From: Stephanodiscus triporus
Lineage: Eukaryota > Bacillariophyta > Thalassiosirophyceae > Thalassiosirales > Thalassiosiraceae
Direction of reading: 5' to 3'
NCBI GenBank assembly: GCA_036939755.1
Contig: JALLAZ010000690.1
Location: forward strand, 1-13,179
Length of the DNA stretch: 13,179 nucleotides
Position 1 is the stretch's first letter. Each line of letters starts with the position of its first letter. The translations under genes and the position numbers were made by a program. The notes under the pieces were generated by a model that saw only the letters and a list, made by a program, of their open reading frames with translations, was not told the DNA's origin and searched no databases. Shown one piece after another: positions 7,335 through 13,179 of this stretch.

Positions 7335-8638
7335 TCAACTCTCCTTCTTCGGTTCAATCTTGATGCGTTTCAATTTAGGATCATGGCTCAGACTGGAGGG
7401 TGGTTCCTGTATGGGGGAGCGGTTGACCCCCTTCTTGGGCTCCGTAGTCTTGGGCTCCATAGTCTCGCGATCAACATTCTCAGCATGCTGCTGTTTTGCA
7501 ATGATCAATTCTTCCTGAGCAAAAAGCACTTTCATTTCTTTCTCTTTCACAGCGATTTCTGACCTGATTGACTTCAATTTGCGTGTTGCTGAATCTAAGT
7601 CTGTTTTGCAGGCGCCGTCGTTCGGAATATGATCTACTTTTGATCCCTCTCCAGGACAAATCAAATCATCGTCTCCGGCCAAATCAATAACCTCAAGAGG
7701 AGCTCTAGCGATGATAGTTGACATAGAGAGTGGCAGGGGTGGAGATCTAATTGGAAGATTTGGCTTAAAGGACGACACTAGAGCAAGAAGGCGTTCAGTA
7801 TCGTTTCCAACGGCGACATGCCTAACCACATCCTCACCCAAGATTTCCTTCGTTCCATCTTCATATTCGATCGTGAACTTATTTTTCTCGGCATGTCGAG
7901 AGATGACCTTTCCCTCAAATCGTTGAGTCTTGCCATTATCCATCAAAAAATACCTCGAGGTTATGGTGCCCACATCGATCGGCCCAAGACCGTCATTTGC
8001 CCTGGAAGGAGGGTGCGTCCCTGCCATCACCAGGGCCTCCTCATCGGAGATCCACTCGAACTTTCCATCCTTGTAAAACCAAACCCTGATCTGATTTCTC
8101 TTGACGTCGAATGATTGAACTTCTCCCACGCAATCGACGGGCAGCCTCGTCCCCTGGACCGAACGACGCTTCCACAACCTCGCGCCGACCTCGAGAATGT
8201 AATCCTTGCGAAGCGAGACCTCGTACGTGGTGGGACCGGTGGCGGCATCTCCGCTCCTCCTTTGGCCCTTTCCGAAGAATTCGAAGAAACCGAGACTGTT
8301 CTTACCCACCCCATTGATGGACAGAATTCCGAGATCGTCCTCCTTGAGGGAATCATTACGTTATTTTCGTCTACAAGTCTCCCATTGCACTCGAAATAGC
8401 CGTTGAACGGAAAAGTGCCATTAAGCAGCGCGGTATGCTTATCGCAGTCGTTGGACTTGGAGTTGTGCGTAAGCTGGAAGGATGGCAGGGTATGCCCGGG
8501 CACTTGGCGGTCGTTGTTGGCGAGCCATTTGCCGTGAAGGTCCAGACCTCGTTGCGTGATAGTAAGCGCTCCTCGGAGATGGATGAAATCCACTGGGCCA
8601 TCTTCGACGGCGAGGTAGGCGGCAGCATATGCCTTCAT
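7335..8638 (-). CDS. Protein with beta-rich N-terminus, two Tudor-like modules and coiled coil (one apparent frameshift)
   Basis: The start is taken at the ATG at 8638; coding style continues to about 8716 without an ATG, so an upstream exon is possible. The N-terminal part (8638-8350) has a beta-rich pattern (LRGALTITQRGLDLHGKW, then NGYFECNGRLVDENNVMI). Its continuation (DDLGILSINGVGKNSLGFFE) is in another frame. One extra base in the C run at 8350-8348 would rejoin them as IPLKEDDLG, giving 434 aa. Two Tudor-like modules follow. One is near 8141-8025 (GEVQSFDVKRNQIRVWFYKDG, then EWIS). The other is near 7958-7812 (RFEGKVI, then FTIEYEDG). After these come an amphipathic helix (about 7610-7480) and a basic Lys-rich tail ending at 7338. 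Tudor-like folds often bind methylated Lys/Arg, so a chromatin role is plausible but inferred. Confidence 0.65.
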
Positions 8639-9284
8639 GTTTCGTCGAAGGGTCAAATGGGGAGGGTGGCTGCCTAGGGTGACTCCAGGAAACAATGCCA
8701 CGAGCTGTGATTCCACTTCCCCTCAAAACGATCTTGCTGCACCCTTGATCCTGCTCACATGTTTAATACCAAGCCTTAAGGTCTAACTGTCCATATCAAT
8801 CGCAGTAGTTACAGCAATCATAATATCATGGCCTGATCTTGCTGAGGTTTTCCCGTTGATTGATTTGTTCGACAAAAATGAGCTTCTTTCCTCAAGTATT
8901 AAGTCATGTTTATCGCATGAACAGTGGCAGTCCCGCAGGATTGTGTAAAACATAACAACTTCCCGAGGGGGTTGCTTGCTTTGATTCGAGCAGACCCATC
9001 TTCGTTCCTCTGTTGGTATCCGCCGTTGGAGATCCATCTCCCCAATGTCGACTCCTCGGAGCAATAACGAATTGCTTATGTATTCACGACTAATTTACAC
9101 TTATGTGCTCTAAATACGAATAATTCACATGGACACATTAGAAGGTCACCACATTCAACCGGATAAACTCCCTCTGTCAAGCAATAAAATGTGATGCTGT
9201 GGTTCCATCTGGATCACATGGACACCTCGACAAACCCTTTTCCCCAACTGAAAATGCAAATCCGATCTTTTGCACTTTTAGAAC
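8639..9284. other. Intergenic region between two tandem minus-strand genes
   Basis: These roughly 645 bp hold the promoter of the Tudor-like gene and the 3' UTR of the next one. A minus-strand frame at 9064-8783 (93 codons) begins only with TTG and has no recognisable motif. It might hide an upstream exon of the Tudor-like gene, but no convincing in-phase splice pair was found. The plus strand has AATAAA near 9184, on the wrong strand for these genes. Confidence 0.5.
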
Positions 9285-9965
9285 TCAATCAAAAAGCGTC
9301 CGAGACAACCCCCTCTCCGATTCTAAGCAGAAGTGTTGCTCGTCATTTTCGTCGTAAGCTACCTTGCGTATGATGGGCGTCGTATATTTCGGCGAAAGCG
9401 CGGCAAGGAACTTATGCCCACCCACGTGCGCATTCGATTGCCTCAAAGGCGTGGTGGTAGGTCCCCGGCCAGTCATTTGTTCGCTCCGTGGCACCCACTT
9501 CCTGGATGACGAAGGCGGTGGAGGCGACCAAACCCTGCCGTGGGTGGCGTAGAGCCTGCGCGGAGTGGTGTGGCGAGTGACGTTCAATCGTATGGCTCCC
9601 GAGTCGATTAGACGATCGCTACCATGCTTCGCGCCCCTGCGCGTGTTGGTGTGTCGATCTATCTGCACCCGCACGGCGCCGGATTCCACTAGTCGAGGCG
9701 TCCTCTTCTCGCGAGGCGTCGTCACTCCTACTTCTGCCGACGCCGACGATGAAGACGAAATGTCTCCCCGAGAAGAAGAACCCTTGTGTGGCGTCGCTCT
9801 TCTGGTTCTGAGTGCTCGTATGCGATCCCTCGCATTTTTGGGACTGCTGGGAATCTCCGATCGGATTAGAATGCTGACGCCGGTGTTTGCGAATGTAACT
9901 CGTTTCGATCTGCCCCCGTCGCTAGGGGGATGCAAATGAGCGGCGCGGAGACTCGACGAAGTCAT
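9285..9965 (-). CDS. Unrecognised basic Ser/Arg-rich protein with a duplicated motif
   Basis: This is a single-exon frame of 226 aa. The ATG at 9965 (context AATTAAGATGACT) is chosen because the open frame further upstream begins only with TTG. I do not recognise the family. Residues 21-25 read KRVTF, an RVxF-type phosphatase-1 docking pattern. Residues 69-77 are Ser-rich. Two copies of a motif of about 25 residues follow each other: RLVESGAVRVQIDRHTNTRR (91-110, running to 115) and RLIDSGAIRLNVTRHTTPRR (118-137, running to 143). The rest is rich in Arg, Ser, Thr and Pro, and predicted disorder is likely. A nuclear or cytoskeleton-associated phosphoprotein is possible, but nothing in the sequence decides it. 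It lies between two other minus-strand genes with independent spacing. Confidence 0.65.
   Translation of the reverse strand: MTSSSLRAAHLHPPSDGGRSKRVTFANTGVSILIRSEIPSSPKNARDRIRALRTRRATPHKGSSSRGDISSSSSASAEVGVTTPREKRTPRLVESGAVRVQIDRHTNTRRGAKHGSDRLIDSGAIRLNVTRHTTPRRLYATHGRVWSPPPPSSSRKWVPRSEQMTGRGPTTTPLRQSNAHVGGHKFLAALSPKYTTPIIRKVAYDENDEQHFCLESERGLSRTLFD
9537..9695 (-). repeat. Duplicated motif of about 25 codons in the Ser/Arg-rich protein
   Basis: Two adjacent protein repeats share the pattern RL-[VI]-[ED]-SGA-[VI]-R-x-[QN]-[IV]-x-RHT-x2-RR. They are diverged at the DNA level, so the duplication is old and seems to have been kept by selection on the protein. Confidence 0.75.
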
Positions 9966-10484
9966 CTTAATTTGCTCCAAGGGACGATTTCCTCCGGAGT
10001 GTAAATGAAAGTCTTCGGAGCCACTCTGGAGCGGCAACAACAGGCCAAAAACAGCGGAGAGAGATGTCCTCAATTCAAGGCCTTACTCCTTGAGCTCCTA
10101 TGTACGTTCCACGTGCGCAAGAAAGGAAACCCTGGATTTTGACTTGCCTCCGACAAGTGACACGATATTATGGCATGGCGGGCCGCCAACATCTGAACCC
10201 GCCCAGCCAGTCGATTCAACGCCATCCATTCTCTCTCTCCAGCCTCCAGGTCAGGCAACAACGTTGCACAAATCCCTCGTCGGAAAACCAAAATTGTACT
10301 TAATTTCTCCTCGCTGTTGCGTGAATAACAGAAAGATGCCATGCAAAGCTTGATGTCCTATATTCACGACAGAAGAGTAACACAAATTATTCACCAAATG
10401 CACCCTACTACTATAAATAATTGTATGTAGAATTAAGTCAGAGTGTTTGCCACCAGACAAGAGCCCACTATATGATTGCGTGCG
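9966..10484. other. Intergenic region between two tandem minus-strand genes
   Basis: These 519 bp separate the start of the Ser/Arg-rich gene from the stop of the RUS gene. The region should hold the promoter of the former and the 3' UTR of the latter. Frames on both strands here are short and show no family resemblance. No RNA gene or repeat is seen. Confidence 0.55.
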
Positions 10485-12465
10485 TCAATCAATGCCATCT
10501 TCCCATTCGCACCGCCATGGGCCATATCCAAAATAAAACCTTGTCATGTCCCAGCCAGTCTCACCAAGTATTTTGTACACATCGATGCAACCTCCGCCAA
10601 GTTGATCTGAAGTGGAAACATCTTTAGATATTGGTTCAAATAAATACTTGACGATTTCATGTGAGCTTATGAACAAAAATACCCCAGCGCATGCGAAACG
10701 ACGAAGTGTGATGTGAGGTTGTTAGCGCAAACTACACACATGCCACTTTAACATATTATGTAGACATACCTTGAGAGAATCTGTGGAAGCTGATTCGGTT
10801 TACCATTTGTCACATGCTGCATGCACCAAAATAAAATACGTGCATGAATAAACGCCTGTAGTTCATCACGATCATTGGCACGCACATGCAGCATTACTGC
10901 AATTGTGCGCAGACTACTATCTCCCATGCGATTTCCATCGTTCCCTTCAATGAAGAACATATAATTTTCGCTCTTAAAGTGCCCCTGGCTCCAATTGCAC
11001 GCTGGATGCAGATGATTATCAGAGGACGACGATGTAGCGGAACGCCGAACGAGATCTTTTAAGCGAATTCTAAGGTGGATGTTTCCCTCGCACAACATAC
11101 CGCACATTGATTTCCAGAGAGATTCAGATACGATGCTGGGCGGTAAAATATATCTACTGGCGGTAACGCTATCAAGGCTTTTCCAATCGTCTGATTTCGA
11201 GTTTGGTGACTTTGGCTTGAGGATGCTGTTGGTCTGCCGTTCCAACACGCACCGTCCACAATATTCTACGAGTGGCTGTAACGCCACCTTGGCACGTTCT
11301 CGATTGAGCGTCCGTAGGTGCAGCATTTGCATTCCAATGTAGTTGGCCCAGATGTGAATCAAGGTCAAAAATATGAAAATGCTCCACGAAATAATTTGAA
11401 CATCCATAATCGTCATAGTGTTGCCACTGTTTGAACATGTAGCGCGTGCCTCATCATCACTTGATTTTAACACATTGAGACATTTGTCCGCATTTTGGTC
11501 CTCTTTTGGACTGCTCTCAAGTCTATGTAATACATTCGCAAGAAAAACTCCACAGCACATCCCAACTAATGAGACAAGTGTTTCCTGAGTAGATTCTTTG
11601 GATTGACAATCAGCACGATTCCCACTAATTGCAAAGTGATCAGTAATGTTTCCTGAACATCAGTGTCATAGTTGGTGAAATGCAAGATATTAGGTTCGAA
11701 ACAAAATTATTATTGAATGGGCGTCGAATCATACCGCCGCGTACCTTTAGTGGCCCCAGCAGCCATACCGCATGCTACCTTGCAGAGCATGGACGTGGAA
11801 GTTATAACGAGGTATGACGATGGCAGATAGTCCGAGATGAACGGAAGCAATGATGAAATCCAATGTCGTGTCAGGAGCAATGGCAGCGCCATATCCAACG
11901 TCAATGCAACATCGTTCAGTATATCGGCTAATAAACGAAATTCTTTCACGTGAGCATCGAAATGAGGAGAGGCGACGTAGCTGAACAATAGTCCCCCGAT
12001 CATTCCAAGACCGTCTCGCACCGCCCACGTCATCGCTGCACTCATCGCTGTGGCCTGGGCGTCGCCCACTCCAGTGGCCGACAATACAGCGCTAGTGCTC
12101 ACGACTCCGCGGAGGTAGGAGCAAAGTCCCTGTAGGGAGTCATAGAATTGATACTCAAGATATCCTTCCGCCACCGAGTTCGGATATCCGATAGGAAGGA
12201 ATAAATCCCGACACAACTGACCGATTTTAGCTGTGATGTGAATAGCTCTATTTTCTGCTGCTTTGATGACGCCTATGGCCATATTCGACTGGCCTACTTG
12301 CGATTTCGTGGTTGCGCTGGAGGCAGGCTTGGGTTTTGGGTCCGACCAAAGAAGAGACGTGGATCTTCCATCTTTTGATCCTGGTGCTGACAAATGATAT
12401 TCCACACATGGTTGGCGTGTATGCGGTGAGTGTGACGGCGATGCCTCGAACTCGCAAAATCTCAT
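10485..12465 (-). CDS. RUS (ROOT UVB SENSITIVE, DUF647) family protein, three exons
   Basis: Exons are 12465-11745, 11652-10770 and 10665-10485, together 1785 nt or 594 aa. Plant RUS1/RUS2 act in early seedling development, UV-B response and vitamin B6 homeostasis; the human relative is RUSF1. The biochemical activity is not settled. The family core is clear: RDLFLPIGYPNSV (86-98), GYLEYQFYDSLQGLCSYLRG (101-120), GVGDAQAT (132-139), WAVRDGLGMIGGLL (147-160), ITDHFA (243-248), STQETLVSLVGM (261-272) and LHLRTLNRERA (351-361). The C-terminal exon carries the family ending GWDMTRFYFGYGPWRCEWE. Hydrophobic stretches near 153-165 and 327-347 suggest a membrane protein. A hydrophilic insert of about 45 residues (about 284-327) splits the region where family members have a continuous hydrophobic segment. 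The first 80 residues are not conserved and could be a targeting region. The ATG at 12465 is the first in frame. Confidence 0.9.
10666..10769 (-). other. Intron 2 of the RUS-family gene
   Basis: This 104-bp intron is phase 2, with donor CTCAAG/GTATGT and acceptor TTCATAAG/CTCAC. Joining makes a Ser codon and adds a C-terminal exon with the family's GWD...WRCEW ending. Without splicing, the protein would stop at 10748 and lack that ending. Confidence 0.85.
11653..11744 (-). other. Intron 1 of the RUS-family gene
   Basis: This 92-bp intron is phase 1, with donor CTAAAG/GTACGC and acceptor ATGTTCAG/GAAAC. Joining makes a Gly codon and yields ATKGNITDHFA, as expected for the family. Confidence 0.92.
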
Positions 12466-13179
12466 GTTTATTGTTATTCTCGCGCAGCGCGGATGCTATC
12501 GGTCGGGGGCTTGCTGCTGCAAGATCCCCCAGGCCAGGGCGGGTGACTCTTTCCTCCCTGATGGTTGTGACAGGACGATTTCCCGCTTGGCATGACATGG
12601 CTTATGGCTGAAAGGGGGAAGTAATACCATCGCCGGCCGGACACAAAGATTCGCCGAACATATATTTATCTAATTCCTACGTCGGTAGAGTTGATGATTG
12701 AAGCATTTTAGCCGTTGGATCACCCCAAAGTACAACCTCCGAAAGGTGACAATTGAGAAAAAATACGACAAAATGTACTTCGCTAATTTAACATTCGTTA
12801 AAACAATGCTCTTTTTGTGAGAAAATGGACCGAATTCATTTAAAGGTGAATCTTTATTCTTTATTTTCGTTCATTTTGTAAAGAGTGGAGTTGCGGGCCA
12901 GGCAGCCCGCCCACCTTCCTCCACCAAAGACACGCGGTGAAACACGCCCTGCCTACGGTGACAGTAGTATCAGACTGCCGCCATTCATTGACCCCCGGAC
13001 CCTTCACCTTCGGCGGGCCTTTGAATCGGCCTTCATTTAATTGGATTAAGCATCGCACTTTCCCGACGACGACGTGTTATCACGGTGGGGGGAGTCTTTG
13101 AATTGCCTCGTAATTACTGTGCAAACGCTCGCGAAAATAAATAAAAAAGAAACATGCAGTCCTCCATCTCCAAATATCG
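12466..13179. other. Upstream region of the RUS-family gene, otherwise unexplained
   Basis: These 714 bp contain the presumed RUS promoter and 5' UTR. Short frames (minus strand 13058-12861, 65 codons; plus strand 12312-12611, overlapping the RUS exon) show no family resemblance. From about 12880 to 13080 the sequence becomes GC-richer than its surroundings and includes a small perfect hairpin at 12893-12910. No tRNA or snRNA could be recognised by eye. Confidence 0.45.

Noticed and set aside
8783..9064. Minus-strand frame of 93 codons upstream of the Tudor-like gene
   Set aside because: It begins with TTG, shows no family resemblance, and no in-phase splice pair to the gene was found.
10070..10342. 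Minus-strand frame of 90 codons and overlapping plus-strand frames
   Set aside because: They are short, mutually overlapping and without motifs. The region is best read as promoter and 3' UTR.
11690..11700. TTCGAA sequence suggestive of a tRNA T-loop
   Set aside because: It lies inside a well-supported RUS intron, and no cloverleaf can be drawn around it.
12312..12611. Plus-strand frame of 99 codons
   Set aside because: It runs antisense over the first exon of the RUS-family gene and has no recognisable domain.

Overview
The window is eukaryotic nuclear DNA, most likely from a unicellular stramenopile such as a centric diatom. The reasons are compact gene spacing, a few short GT-AG introns (92, 104, 110 and 228 bp), the absence of bacterial operon signals, a PRP4-type spliceosomal kinase, an RRP5-type S1 protein and a plant/animal RUS-family protein. 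The diatom assignment is inference from overall style. Coding DNA at 1-1100 and 3490-6000 is very GC-rich, with long poly-G runs and (GAC)n/(CGA)n tracts. The rest is much more balanced in composition.

Layout, left to right: (1) 53-1527 (+), a long coiled-coil protein with a Gly-rich hinge and an acidic, internally duplicated C-terminus; the frame is broken in a 38-G run. (2) 2020-3033 (-), an unrecognised acidic protein of 261 aa in two exons; its intron carries a near-perfect tandem duplication of about 75 bp. (3) 3499-7065 (+), an RRP5/PDCD11-like N-terminal region (FPRG motif and three S1-like modules) followed directly by a complete PRP4 kinase. The kinase reading frame has no start codon of its own upstream of its conserved N-terminal motif. 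A one-base length change in a 10-G run would turn the two into one S1-PRP4K polypeptide of about 1151 aa. This is the most striking observation here: a real gene fusion, or an assembly deletion between two genes. (4) 7335-8638 (-), a protein with a beta-rich N-terminus, two Tudor-like modules, a coiled coil and a basic tail; it has one apparent 1-base frameshift. (5) 9285-9965 (-), an unrecognised basic Ser/Arg-rich protein of 226 aa with a duplicated motif of about 25 aa. (6) 10485-12465 (-), a three-exon RUS (DUF647) family protein of 594 aa, assembled from splice sites that match in phase.

Genes 1/2 and 3/4 converge, genes 2/3 diverge from a 465-bp shared upstream region, and genes 4-6 lie in tandem on the minus strand. 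There is no sign of a cluster with a shared pathway. If the fusion is real, gene 3 would physically join a ribosome-biogenesis RNA-binding module to a pre-mRNA splicing kinase. Genes 2 and 5 each carry a short RVxF-like sequence of the kind used to dock protein phosphatase 1. I see no tRNA, rRNA, CRISPR array or intact mobile element.
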